A stretch of 64,000 bases of DNA from Halobaculum roseum (GTDB lineage Archaea > Halobacteriota > Halobacteria > Halobacteriales > Haloferacaceae): contig NZ_CP082286.1 in assembly GCF_019880245.1 (NCBI RefSeq), forward strand, positions 1,630,521-1,694,520. The letters are read 5' to 3'. A program made the position numbers and the translations under genes. Within the stretch, counting starts at the first letter, position 1; each line of letters opens with the position of its first letter. Positions 31,909 to 40,187 of the stretch are shown piece by piece. Below the pieces are notes generated by a model. The model was not told where the DNA came from. It searched no databases and was given only the letters and a program-made list of their open reading frames with translations.

Positions 31909-32273
31909 CTGACCAGTTTCACCGAGACGTGGGAGTTCAGGAGGACGAACTGCGCGATGCTTCCGAGGTTGATCTTCCCCATCGGGCTGGTCTCGCCCCC
32001 GCCGATCGCGATCATGTCGAACCCCTCGTCCTCCGCGATGGCGACGAGTTGGCTGCCCGCGTCGCCCTCGACGCGGCGCACGTCGGCGTCGAGGCCCGCC
32101 TCCGCGAGCACCGTCCGGACGCGGTCCTCGACCTCCTCGGGGGTGCGGTCGGCCTGGGGGTTCTCGACGACCGCGACCGTGAGGTCGTCGCCGGCGGCCT
32201 TCGCCCGCTCGACGGTGTCCTCGAGCGCCCGGAGGGAGTCGTCGCTCCCGCCGATGCCCAGCAGTACGTTCAT
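31905..32273 (-). CDS. short UspA-family protein
   Basis: 122 residues from ATG 32273. NVLLGIGGSDDSLRALEDTVERA opens a UspA fold, VAVVENPQADRT is strand 2, and the ATP-type loop is IAIGGGETSPMGKINLGSIAQFVLL, which keeps the G-x2-G...G-S spacing better than the other UspA in this window. The final strand is SHVSVKLV. It is small for the family (usually 140-160). The stop codon lies inside the start of the GNAT gene. Confidence 0.85.
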   Translation of the reverse strand: MNVLLGIGGSDDSLRALEDTVERAKAAGDDLTVAVVENPQADRTPEEVEDRVRTVLAEAGLDADVRRVEGDAGSQLVAIAEDEGFDMIAIGGGETSPMGKINLGSIAQFVLLNSHVSVKLVR

Positions 32274-32432
32274 GCGCCGACGGTCGGCAGGGCCGGACAA
32301 AAGCATGCCGCCGACGCCGCCGCGGGCGGACGCCGTCACCCCGCGTGCGGGTGCCGGGCACCCGGCGGCCGTCCGCCGTCCGTCGGACGCGTGGGGGACG
32401 GGTTTTTCACGGTCGCTCGGCTACGGGGCGCC

Positions 32433-33251
32433 ATGACCGACGACGCGGGCAAGGAGGCCGGCGGCGACGCCGACGCGGCCGCGGCCGAGGACATCGACGA
32501 GCGGGCCACCGACGGCGGCGAGGGAGCCGCCGAGGGAGTCCTCGCCGCGTCCCCGGAGAGCGAGGAGGAACCTGACGAGGAACGCGCGGACGCCGAGTCC
32601 GTGACGGCGGACGGGTCCACGGCCGACGAGTCTGTGGCGGCCGACGAATCCGCAACGACCGACGACGCGTCGGGGTCGGTTCCCGGACCGGACGTCGGCG
32701 CCGACGCCGGCGAGGGCGTCCCCGAGGACGTGCCCGACGATGTGGCGAAGTACGACCGCTTCCAGAAGATGGAGCGCGCGGAGTACGACCGCGTCAACGA
32801 GTTCCTCCGCGACCGCACCTACGTCACCGCCCGCGAGTGGGCGATCGCGCGGCTGTGTTCGGACTTCCGGACGGAGACGGGCGTCGAGATGACGAAGATC
32901 GGCGAGAACCTCCCGCGGCTCGTCCCGTTCATGACCGACACCTACACCCCCCAGGCGGTGAACCAGGCGCGGGCGTCCTTCGAGGAGAAGGTGCGCAAGG
33001 CCGGCGCCACCTTCCTCTACGGCGCGATGTCCGGGTTCTTCACCGCCGAGGACCTCGACGACGTGATGTACGAGTCGACGGAGGTCGCGAAGTTCCTGCT
33101 GGAGGTTGAGGGCGCGGACCTCGCCGTCGAGGAGGAGCTGGCCGCCGAGGACAAGATCTCCTCGGTGATGCGCGACGTGCGCGAGGCGAGCGCCGAGGTT
33201 CGGGGCGAGGAGGTCAAGTGCCCCGAGTGCGGCCACGTCCACGAGCCGTGA
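32433..33251 (+). CDS. DUF5806-type haloarchaeal protein
   Basis: 272 residues. The first 105 are acidic, low-complexity and probably disordered (repeated TADES, DDASGS). The folded part begins at VAKYDRFQKMERAEYDRVNEFL, continues through REWAIARLCSDFRTETGVEMTKIGENLPRLVPF (core RLCSDFRTETG) and FEEKVRKAGATFLYGAMSGFF, and ends in a likely zinc knuckle CPECGHVHEP. I recognise the body as a conserved haloarchaeal family (DUF5806) without a known role. A T-rich TATA-like box (32401-32410) lies about 25 bases upstream. Transcription-related or chromatin function is possible from the zinc end but unproven. Confidence 0.8.
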   Translation: MTDDAGKEAGGDADAAAAEDIDERATDGGEGAAEGVLAASPESEEEPDEERADAESVTADGSTADESVAADESATTDDASGSVPGPDVGADAGEGVPEDVPDDVAKYDRFQKMERAEYDRVNEFLRDRTYVTAREWAIARLCSDFRTETGVEMTKIGENLPRLVPFMTDTYTPQAVNQARASFEEKVRKAGATFLYGAMSGFFTAEDLDDVMYESTEVAKFLLEVEGADLAVEEELAAEDKISSVMRDVREASAEVRGEEVKCPECGHVHEP

Positions 33252-33437
33252 TCGGTCGGCGCGTGTCGTCCCGCGATCGATTGATTTGACGAGGGTTCGC
33301 GGGAGTACCCGCGACGAGAGCTTCGTTCTCGCCCCCGGATCGAGCACCACGAGCAGCAGCGAGATCCATCCAACGCCGTGACACGACGTATCGAGCGACC
33401 ACAGCCCCTATACCCGAACCACCCGCCGGTACACACA

Positions 33438-34475
33438 ATGAACGCGACACTCGACGGCGACGTGGTCCGCGCGGCGGGCGACGCGCGCCAGCGGTTCCAC
33501 GACGCCCGGGGGTACGGCCGCGCGTCGGGGCCCGACGTAACCCTCGCACGGGTGGAGGCTGCCCATCTGCTGTATCGCGGCGACATCGACTCGGTCTCGG
33601 GGATGGACTTCCGGGCGTTCTTCCGCGACAGCGTCGCCGGCGAGTCCGGCTTCGCCGCCCGGTTTCTGGTGTACGCAGACCTGCGCGAGCGGGGCTTCTA
33701 TCTCGCCCCCGCCCGCGACGGCTGGCCGGGGAGCGCGGACGGACGCGCCGGCGACGCCGACATCCTCGTGTTCGAGCGCGGCGAGAAGCCCGGCGGCCCG
33801 GTCGCCCATCGCGTCCGCGTCGTCGGCGAACGCGAGGAGCTGGCGGCCGCGTCGCTGGGGGGACGAACGCTCGCCGTCGTCGACGAGGAGAGCGAGGTGT
33901 CGTACTTCGCGTGCACGGCCGACGGCGGGTTCGACGGGCGAACCGAGTACGACCTGCCCGCCGGCCTCGACGCCGACCTGCTCGACGACCGCGTCGTCTG
34001 CTGGTCGCCGCCGGCCGACCTGTACGAGTCGGCGTTCTACGGCCAGCCGATCTCCGGGCGCGACGACGCCGACGTCGACGCCCTCCAGCTGTCGCTGGTC
34101 GAGGCCGCCGACCTGGCCGCCCGCGGCGCCGTCGACCTCGACGCCGACGCGGTGATCGAGCGCGGGCGGGCGGTCGAGGGCGAGCGGTTCGACCGCCGTC
34201 TGTCGGTGTATCGCGAGCTTCGCGACCGCGGCGTCGTCCCCAAGACGGGCTACAAGTTCGGCGCCGACTTCCGGACCTACGACGCCGTGGAGACGGTGAC
34301 GGACCTCCCGCACTCCGAGCGACTCGTCCGGGTGGTGCAGCCGGACCACCGCTTCCACCCCCGCGAGTTGGCGCTCGACGTGCGACTGGCCGGCGGCGTG
34401 CGGAAGGGAATGGTTTTTGCGCTCGCCGGCGACGACTCGAACGACTACCTGACGGTCGAGCGACTCACCCCATGA
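33438..34475 (+). CDS. endA: tRNA-splicing endonuclease EndA
   Basis: 345 residues, twice the length of the alpha4-type enzyme, so a two-repeat alpha2 form. The C-terminal repeat carries the catalytic triad: Tyr in TGYKFGADFRTY, His in VQPDHRFHPREL and Lys in GGVRKGMVFAL. The N-terminal repeat (VEAAHLLYRGDIDSV ... ARFLVYADLRERGFYLAP) has lost these and is structural. The enzyme excises archaeal tRNA and rRNA introns at bulge-helix-bulge motifs. Its stop overlaps the trpS start by 4 bases (ATGA). Haloarchaeal pre-tRNA-Trp is a known intron-containing substrate, so this pairing is meaningful. Confidence 0.95.
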   Translation: MNATLDGDVVRAAGDARQRFHDARGYGRASGPDVTLARVEAAHLLYRGDIDSVSGMDFRAFFRDSVAGESGFAARFLVYADLRERGFYLAPARDGWPGSADGRAGDADILVFERGEKPGGPVAHRVRVVGEREELAAASLGGRTLAVVDEESEVSYFACTADGGFDGRTEYDLPAGLDADLLDDRVVCWSPPADLYESAFYGQPISGRDDADVDALQLSLVEAADLAARGAVDLDADAVIERGRAVEGERFDRRLSVYRELRDRGVVPKTGYKFGADFRTYDAVETVTDLPHSERLVRVVQPDHRFHPRELALDVRLAGGVRKGMVFALAGDDSNDYLTVERLTP

Positions 34476-36079
34476 GCGACGACAACACCGGCCCCGTACG
34501 GGGCACCGACGAAGCCGAAGCCGACAGCGAGGAGCAACGAGCGCGAACCGACGGTGGCGTCGCGCTCGATCCGTGGGGCTCGGCGACCGTCGCCGACTAC
34601 CGCGAACTGTTCGAGGAGTTCGGCATCGAGGCGTTCGAGGAGATCATCGACGAGGTGCCCGAGCCGCACTACCTGATGCGCCGCGGCGTCATCTTCGGCC
34701 ACCGCGACTACGGCGCCGTCGCCCGCGCGCTCGCGAACGACGAGCCCGCGGCAGCCCTCTCGGGGTTCATGCCCACCGGCGACCCCCACATCGGCCACAA
34801 GCTCGTGTTCGACGAGCTGATCTACCACCAGGAGCAGGGTGCCGACACCTACGGCCTCATCGCGGACCTGGAGGCCCACTCCGCCCGCGGGATGACGTGG
34901 GAGGAGATCGACGAGCACGCCCGCGACTACCTGCTCTCGCTGCTCGCGCTCGGGTTCGACCCCGAGGAGGGCGAGCTGTACCGCCAGTCCACGAACCGCC
35001 GGCTGCAGGACCTCGCGTTCGAGTTGGGATCGAACGCCCGGTTCGCGGAGTTCGAGTCGATCTACGGCTTCGACGGCGGCACCTCCGTCTCGCACATGCA
35101 GTCGGTCGTCACCCAGATGGCGGACATCCTCTACCCGCAGCTGGACGAGCCGAAGCCGACCGTGATCCCGGTCGGTCCGGATCAGGACCCGCACGTCCGC
35201 TTCTCGCGGGACATCGCCCGCAAGACGCGCTACTTCAAGGTGACCGAGGCGTTCGCCAGCCCGGAGTTCGACGCCGCCGAGCGCGTGCTCGTCCGCCGGG
35301 CCCACGACGAGCGCGAGGCGTGGGCCGACGACCCCGAGACGCCGCGGTGTGAGGACGCCGCCGCGTGGCTCGCCGACGCCGAGGTGGACGCCGAGTTCGA
35401 GTCCGCCCGCGCGGGCGCCGTCGAGAAGCTGGAGAACGCCGGGATGGAGCCGCTTCGTCCCAGAACCAGGTTCCTCGACCGCAACGCCGACGAGGCCGCC
35501 TTCGAGGCGCTCATCGAGGCGGTTCCCGGCGAGAAGCGCGTCTTCGACGCCCACATCGACTCCTTCGAGTTGGACCGCGAGGACGCCGAGGAGCTGGCCC
35601 GCGAGGTCGAGGTCGACAACGGCGGCTTCGGCTTCTACACGCCCTCCTCGATCTACCACCGGTTCATGACCGGCCTCACCGGCGGGAAGATGTCCTCGTC
35701 CATCGAGGCGAGCCACATCTCGCTGCTCGACGACCCCGAGGAGGGGTACGACAAGGTGAAGTCGGCGACGACCGGCGGCCGCGAGACGGCCGAGAAGCAG
35801 CGCGAACTCGGCGGCGAGGCCGACGAGTGCCCGGTGTACGAGCTGTACGCGTACCTGCTGGCGAACGACGACGACGGCTTCGCCGAGGAAGTGTACGAGG
35901 AGTGCGTCGGCGGCGAGCGCCTCTGTGGCGACTGCAAGGAGCAGGCGGCGACGCTGATGAAGGAGTTCCTCGCGGACCACCAGGAGAAGCGCGAGGAGGC
36001 GAAGGAGCTGCTCGCGGAGCTGGACATCGACCTTGACGTCGACGCCTCGCGGCGGGGGATCCCCGGCGAGGAGGAGTAG
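34472..36079 (+). CDS. trpS: tryptophanyl-tRNA synthetase
   Basis: 535 residues of the archaeal/eukaryal class Ic type. The HIGH-like motif is SGFMPTGDPHIGHKLVFDEL, and the KMSKS-like loop is GGKMSSSIEASHI. PVGPDQDPHVRFSRDIA and FYTPSSIYHRFMTGLTGG are active-site segments. An acidic tail of about 35 residues precedes the core, and an insert (about 270-370, with REAWADDPETPRCEDAAAWLADAEVD) is a lineage-specific expansion typical of haloarchaeal enzymes. CGDCKEQAATLMKEFL near the end is conserved. It overlaps endA by 4 bases. A hairpin (36081-36105) follows within 2 bases of the stop. Confidence 0.96.
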   Translation: MSDDNTGPVRGTDEAEADSEEQRARTDGGVALDPWGSATVADYRELFEEFGIEAFEEIIDEVPEPHYLMRRGVIFGHRDYGAVARALANDEPAAALSGFMPTGDPHIGHKLVFDELIYHQEQGADTYGLIADLEAHSARGMTWEEIDEHARDYLLSLLALGFDPEEGELYRQSTNRRLQDLAFELGSNARFAEFESIYGFDGGTSVSHMQSVVTQMADILYPQLDEPKPTVIPVGPDQDPHVRFSRDIARKTRYFKVTEAFASPEFDAAERVLVRRAHDEREAWADDPETPRCEDAAAWLADAEVDAEFESARAGAVEKLENAGMEPLRPRTRFLDRNADEAAFEALIEAVPGEKRVFDAHIDSFELDREDAEELAREVEVDNGGFGFYTPSSIYHRFMTGLTGGKMSSSIEASHISLLDDPEEGYDKVKSATTGGRETAEKQRELGGEADECPVYELYAYLLANDDDGFAEEVYEECVGGERLCGDCKEQAATLMKEFLADHQEKREEAKELLAELDIDLDVDASRRGIPGEEE

Positions 36080-36080
36080 C

Positions 36081-36105
36081 GAGACGCGAGCGGAGCGAGC
36101 GTCTC
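36081..36105 (+). terminator. hairpin after trpS
   Basis: GAGACGC (36081-36087) pairs with GCGTCTC (36099-36105) around an 11-base loop, starting just after the trpS stop. No T-tract follows; a second hairpin element (36114-36139) lies directly behind it. Confidence 0.35.
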
Positions 36106-36113
36106 GGCAGAAC

Positions 36114-36139
36114 GGCGGCGAGCTTGTGGGCGAGCCGCC
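36114..36139. repeat. dispersed GGCGGC-GCCGCC hairpin element, copy 3
   Basis: GGCGGC (36114-36119) and GCCGCC (36134-36139) enclose GAGCTTGTGGGCGA. Related copies occur at 23214-23266, 23317-23345 and 46372-46397. All four lie in gene-free spacers next to gene ends and beside GAGCGAGC/GAACGAA-type words. Confidence 0.5.
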
Positions 36140-36260
36140 CAGAACGATAGCGTCGTCGAGCGAGCAACGCGACCGAGACGACGGATCCGAGCGGCGACGG
36201 AGTCAGATCCGGAATTTAGACCGAAAGAGGTATGTTTTCGTTCTGAGATGGACGGGATAG

Positions 36261-36413
36261 ATGGAATATCGGTTCGAGTGTGAGTGCGGGGAGGAGGTGT
36301 CCGACTTCACGCGCGGGGGCGACGTGGAGGTCAGCACCGTCGCGGTCTGTGAGGCGTGCGGCACCTCCTACGGGCTCACGATCTCGACGATCCAGAGCGG
36401 CGACGACGAATAG
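36261..36413 (+). CDS. 50-residue Cys-rich zinc-finger microprotein
   Basis: The frame opens at ATG 36261 and encodes CECG near the N-terminus and CEACG in the middle, four cysteines spaced as one zinc knuckle pair, on a strand-rich body (VEVSTVAVCEACGTSYGLTI). This is the CxC/CxxC microprotein type common in haloarchaea. It is shorter than most gene finders report and would be missed. There is a weak TATA-like TTTAGA at 36215. It sits between trpS and the convergent cyclodeaminase gene. Role unknown. Confidence 0.65.
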   Translation: MEYRFECECGEEVSDFTRGGDVEVSTVAVCEACGTSYGLTISTIQSGDDE

Positions 36414-36458
36414 CCTGCAGGCCCCGCCCGACGGCAACGCGCTCCGGTAGACCCGCGC

Positions 36459-37442
36459 TCAGAACGCGACCTCGACCCCGTCCTCCTCGCTCGCTTCTCC
36501 CCACAGATAGTTCGCGGTCGCCGTGTCCAACACCGCCGAGCCGACGCTCTCGACGACGATCACCTCGTCGGTCGATTCCCGGCCGGCCTCGCCCTCGAAC
36601 ACCGCCGACAGCGGCGTCAGCCGCTCGGGGTCGACCTCGTTGTCGACGATGTCGCCGATGGCCGCGACCTCCTCGGGAACGTCAGCGAAGGCTCGGTCGG
36701 CCCGCTCGAACGTCGCGCGGTCGAGTTCCCGCATCGACGCCTCGTAGGCGCCCACGGCGATCACCAGCGCGCCGTCGGCGAGCGCCTCGCCCGGAAACAC
36801 CGGCGTCTCGCTGGTCGTCGCAGTGACGACCACGTCGGCGTCGCGGACGGCCGCCTCCGCCGTGTCGACGGTCTCGGCGGCGATCCCCTCGCTCCGGAGG
36901 TCCGCCGCGCAGCCCTCCCGCGAGTCGGGCGTCGGCGAGTAGATCCGCGCCCGGTCGACGCCGCGGGCCGCGTCGATCGCGCGGGTCTGCCAGCGTGCCT
37001 GCTGCCCGGCGCCGATCACCGCGAGGTCCACCGGACCCGTTCCGGCTGCCAACTCCCGCGCCGCGAGCCCGCCGATGCAGCCCGTTCGGGCGTTCGTGAT
37101 GCGCTCGCCGGCCAACAGCGCGAGCGGGGCGCCGTTCGACGCGTCGGTAAGCAACACCTGTGCCTGCACCGTCGGTCTGTCGACCGCGGGATCGGCGTTC
37201 CCGGGGAACACGGACGCGAGCTTCGTCGCGTACGCCGGGTCGCCGTGGACGTACGCCGGCATCGCGAGTCCGGTTCCCGCGGGGTCCGTGCGGCCGTCGA
37301 GCCCCTCGCCGACCGGGAAGTGCGGCCGCTCGGGACGCTCCACCTCGCCGCGGCCCTGCTTCAGGAACGCCTCCTCGATCACCGGGAGGAGGGCCTCAAG
37401 CGAGAGCAGCGAGGCGACCGCGTCGTCGTCGAGAACGTGCAT
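36459..37442 (-). CDS. ornithine cyclodeaminase / alanine dehydrogenase family enzyme
   Basis: 327 residues, the usual length of the mu-crystallin family. The substrate lysine is in AYATKLASVFPGN, the NAD fold in LAVIGAGQQARWQTRAI, and TNARTGCIGGLAA is the nucleotide-domain edge. VVVTATTSETPVF and VIAVGAYEASMRELD complete the NAD contacts. The family includes ornithine cyclodeaminase, archaeal alanine dehydrogenase and ketimine reductases; these are hard to separate by sequence, and I would not fix the substrate. In archaea the alanine dehydrogenase role is common. It sits downstream of the oxoacid dehydrogenase operon on the same strand, 89 bases away. Confidence 0.9.
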   Translation of the reverse strand: MHVLDDDAVASLLSLEALLPVIEEAFLKQGRGEVERPERPHFPVGEGLDGRTDPAGTGLAMPAYVHGDPAYATKLASVFPGNADPAVDRPTVQAQVLLTDASNGAPLALLAGERITNARTGCIGGLAARELAAGTGPVDLAVIGAGQQARWQTRAIDAARGVDRARIYSPTPDSREGCAADLRSEGIAAETVDTAEAAVRDADVVVTATTSETPVFPGEALADGALVIAVGAYEASMRELDRATFERADRAFADVPEEVAAIGDIVDNEVDPERLTPLSAVFEGEAGRESTDEVIVVESVGSAVLDTATANYLWGEASEEDGVEVAF

Positions 37443-37531
37443 ACGCGGGGGTCGACGCGGCGGGACTTCGGTGTTTCCTCGGGCGGGCGACGACGGCGCG
37501 GCGGCGAAACGGCAGGGCAGCGGCCCCGAGC

Positions 37532-39178
37532 CTAGTCCAACAGCAACAGCTCGGGACGCTCCAGCCGCTCCATCACGAAGTTCGTGAACTGGCCGGCCTC
37601 GGCGCCGTCGATGACGCGGTGGTCGATCGACAGCGACAGCGGGAGGGTGTGGGCCGCGCGTACCTCGCCGTCCTCGGCGACGGGACGCTCGTCGATGGCG
37701 CCGAGCCCCATGATCGCCGTCTCGGGGTAGTTGATGATCGGCGTCGCGTACTCGCCGCCGATGGCGCCGAAGTTGGTGATCGTGAAGGTTCCGCCCTGCA
37801 TCTCCTCGCGGGTGACCTTCCGCTCGCGGGCGCGCGAGGCGAGGTCGTTCACTTCGTCGGCGAGTTCGAGGATCGACTTCTCGTCGACGTGCTTCACGAC
37901 GGGGACCATCAGGCCCGCGTCGGTCGCGACGGCGATCCCGAGGTTGTACTCCTTCTTCAGGAGGATCTCCTCGTCGTCCTCGCGGAGCTCGGAGTTGAGG
38001 TACGGGAACTCCTTCAGCCCGGCCACGAGCGCCTTCATCACGAACGGCATGTAGCTGAGTTTCACGTCGCGCTCGGCCGCCCGCTCCTTCAGGTTCGCGC
38101 GCACGTCGACCAGCTCGTCGACGACGGCGGTGTCGTGGTGGGTGACGTGCGGCGCCGTGTACTTCGAGGTCTCCATCTGCTGGCCGATGGTGCGGCGGAC
38201 GCCGCGGTACGGCACCGACTCCGGCTCGCGGGAGCCGGCGGCGGCGCCGTTGCCCGACGCTGCGGCGGAGGCGGGTGCGCCGGTGTCGTCGGCGCCGGCG
38301 GCCGACTCCGCGGCCTTCGCCTCCTTCACGGCCTGCGCGTACTGCTGGACCTGATCGGCCGTCACGAACGCCTCGCCGTCGCGCGTCTCGTCGGTCGGCA
38401 CGTCGTTCAGGTCGACGCCGACGTCCTCGGCGGCCTTGCGGGTCGCCGGTACCGCGAGCGTGCGGTCGCGGCCGGCGGCCTCGACGGACGACGGAGCCGG
38501 CGACGGCGCGGCGTCGTCCGCGGCGGCATCGGCGTCGTCGGTGTCTCCCGCCTCGGAGACGGCCGACCGCGTGTTCTCGATGTCGACCGATTTCGGTCCC
38601 GAGGAGTCGCCCTCGGCGACGTCCTCGGTCCCGTCCGACTCGGCGTGCGCTCGCACGTCGCCCTCGGTGACGCGACCGCCGGGGCCGCTCCCCTCGACGG
38701 CGGCGATGTCGACGCCGAGCTCACGGGCGAGCCGTCGGGCGGACGGGGGCGCGAACACCCGACCCGAAGAGGGCGCGGGCGCCTCGTCGGCTGTGTCGGC
38801 GTCGGCGTCGACGCCGGCGTCAAGGTCCGCGTCCGCGTCGGTGCCGGCGTCAGCGTCCGCGTCGGCGACCGGTTCGGATCCGGATTCGGACTCGGCCGCA
38901 TCGTCGGCAGCGGCGGCGGTGTCCGCCTCGCCGTCCTCGTCGACGTCGTAGGTGATGATCACGTCGCCCACGGGGACCATCTGGCCCTCCTCGGCGTGCA
39001 GTTCCTTCACCGTCCCGTTGTACGGGGACGGGACCTCCACGAGCGCCTTGTCGGTCTCGACTTCCGCGACCGGCTGGTCCTCGGTGACCGTGTCGCCGGG
39101 GGCGACCAGCCAGTTGACGAGTTCCCCTTCGGCGACGCCCTCGCCGACGTCGGGGAGCTTGAACTCCTTCTCGGCCAT
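37532..39178 (-). CDS. 2-oxoacid dehydrogenase E2 (dihydrolipoyl acyltransferase)
   Basis: 548 residues. A lipoyl domain (residues 1-80) has the lipoylated lysine in VETDKALVEV. A long acidic Ala-rich linker follows. Two peripheral-subunit-binding-like segments are seen: VFAPPSARRLARELGVDIAAVEGSGPGGRV (key SARRLARELGVD) and LAVPATRKAAEDVGVDLNDVP. The catalytic domain (about 320-548) ends in the active-site SIDHRVIDGAEAGQF. Acyl groups pass from E1 to CoA here. A second binding domain is unusual but visible. It is third in the E1alpha-E1beta-E2 operon, 3 bases after E1beta. No E3 gene follows. Confidence 0.95.
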   Translation of the reverse strand: MAEKEFKLPDVGEGVAEGELVNWLVAPGDTVTEDQPVAEVETDKALVEVPSPYNGTVKELHAEEGQMVPVGDVIITYDVDEDGEADTAAAADDAAESESGSEPVADADADAGTDADADLDAGVDADADTADEAPAPSSGRVFAPPSARRLARELGVDIAAVEGSGPGGRVTEGDVRAHAESDGTEDVAEGDSSGPKSVDIENTRSAVSEAGDTDDADAAADDAAPSPAPSSVEAAGRDRTLAVPATRKAAEDVGVDLNDVPTDETRDGEAFVTADQVQQYAQAVKEAKAAESAAGADDTGAPASAAASGNGAAAGSREPESVPYRGVRRTIGQQMETSKYTAPHVTHHDTAVVDELVDVRANLKERAAERDVKLSYMPFVMKALVAGLKEFPYLNSELREDDEEILLKKEYNLGIAVATDAGLMVPVVKHVDEKSILELADEVNDLASRARERKVTREEMQGGTFTITNFGAIGGEYATPIINYPETAIMGLGAIDERPVAEDGEVRAAHTLPLSLSIDHRVIDGAEAGQFTNFVMERLERPELLLLD

Positions 39179-39181
39179 GGG

Positions 39182-40183
39182 TTAGAACTCCACGGCCTCC
39201 TTGATACCGTCGGCGACTCGCGCCGCGTTCGGGAGGTAGTAGTCCTCCAGCGCGTACAGCGGGTACGGCACGTCGTAGCCGGTGACGCGCTTGATCGGCG
39301 CCTCCTGATACAGCAGCGCCTCCTCCTGCAGCGTCGCGGTGATCTCGCCGGCGAGCCCGCCCGTCTTGGGCGCCTCGTGGACGACGCATGCGCGGCCGGT
39401 CTTCTTGAAGGACTCGACGATCGCCTCCCGGTCCATCGGCGAGACGGTGCGAAGGTCGACGACCTCGGCGTCGATACCCTCCTCGGCCAGCTCCTCGGCG
39501 GCCTCGAGGGTCGGGCGGCTCATCGCGCCGTAGGTGAACACGGACACGTCCGAGCCCTCCCGGCGGGTCTTCGCCTCACCGATCGGCACCTCGTAGTCGC
39601 CCTCGGGCACGTCGCCGCGGAAGGCGCGGTAGATGAGCTTCGGCTCCATGAACACGACCGGGTCGGGGTCGCGGATCGCCGAGATGAGCAGCCCCTTCGT
39701 GTCGTACGGCGTCGAGGGCATGACCACCTTCAGCCCGGCCTCGTGGGTGTAGAACGCCTCCTTGGACTCCGAGTGGTGCTCGGGCGCGCGGATGCCGCCG
39801 CCGTAGGGCATGCGCAGCACCATCGGGAGCGTGTAGCGGCTCCGCGAGCGGGTGCGCAGCCGGGCCATGTGGCTCACGATCTGGTCGAAGCCGGGGTAGG
39901 CGAACCCGGAGAACTGGATCTCGGGGATCGGCTTCAGGCCCATCGCGGCCATGCCGACGGCCGTGCCGATGATGCCCGACTCCGCCAGCGGGGTGTCGAT
40001 GACGCGGTCCTCGCCGAACTCGTCGTACAGGCCCTCGGTGGCGCGGAAGACGCCGCCGTTCTTGCCGACGTCCTCGCCCATGACGAGCACGTCGTCGTCC
40101 AGTTCCATCTCGGTCGCGAGCGCGTCGCGGACCGACTGTACCAGCGTCAGGTTCTGCGTGGCTTCTTGCTCTTGCGTGCTCAT
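39182..40183 (-). CDS. 2-oxoacid dehydrogenase E1 beta subunit
   Basis: 333 residues. Transketolase-like pyrimidine domain with the conserved glutamate of thiamine diphosphate activation near GVFRATEGLYDEFGEDRVIDTPLAESG (key LAESGIIGTAVGMA), then LPMVLRMPYGGGIRAPEHHSES, typical of E1beta. The C-terminal domain (RPTLEAAEELAEEGIDAEVVDLRTVSPMD, key VVDLRTVSP) mediates the heterotetramer. It works with E1alpha to decarboxylate a 2-oxoacid and reductively acylate lipoyl-E2. It is encoded 4 bases downstream of E1alpha. Confidence 0.96.
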   Translation of the reverse strand: MSTQEQEATQNLTLVQSVRDALATEMELDDDVLVMGEDVGKNGGVFRATEGLYDEFGEDRVIDTPLAESGIIGTAVGMAAMGLKPIPEIQFSGFAYPGFDQIVSHMARLRTRSRSRYTLPMVLRMPYGGGIRAPEHHSESKEAFYTHEAGLKVVMPSTPYDTKGLLISAIRDPDPVVFMEPKLIYRAFRGDVPEGDYEVPIGEAKTRREGSDVSVFTYGAMSRPTLEAAEELAEEGIDAEVVDLRTVSPMDREAIVESFKKTGRACVVHEAPKTGGLAGEITATLQEEALLYQEAPIKRVTGYDVPYPLYALEDYYLPNAARVADGIKEAVEF

Positions 40184-40187
40184 GATC

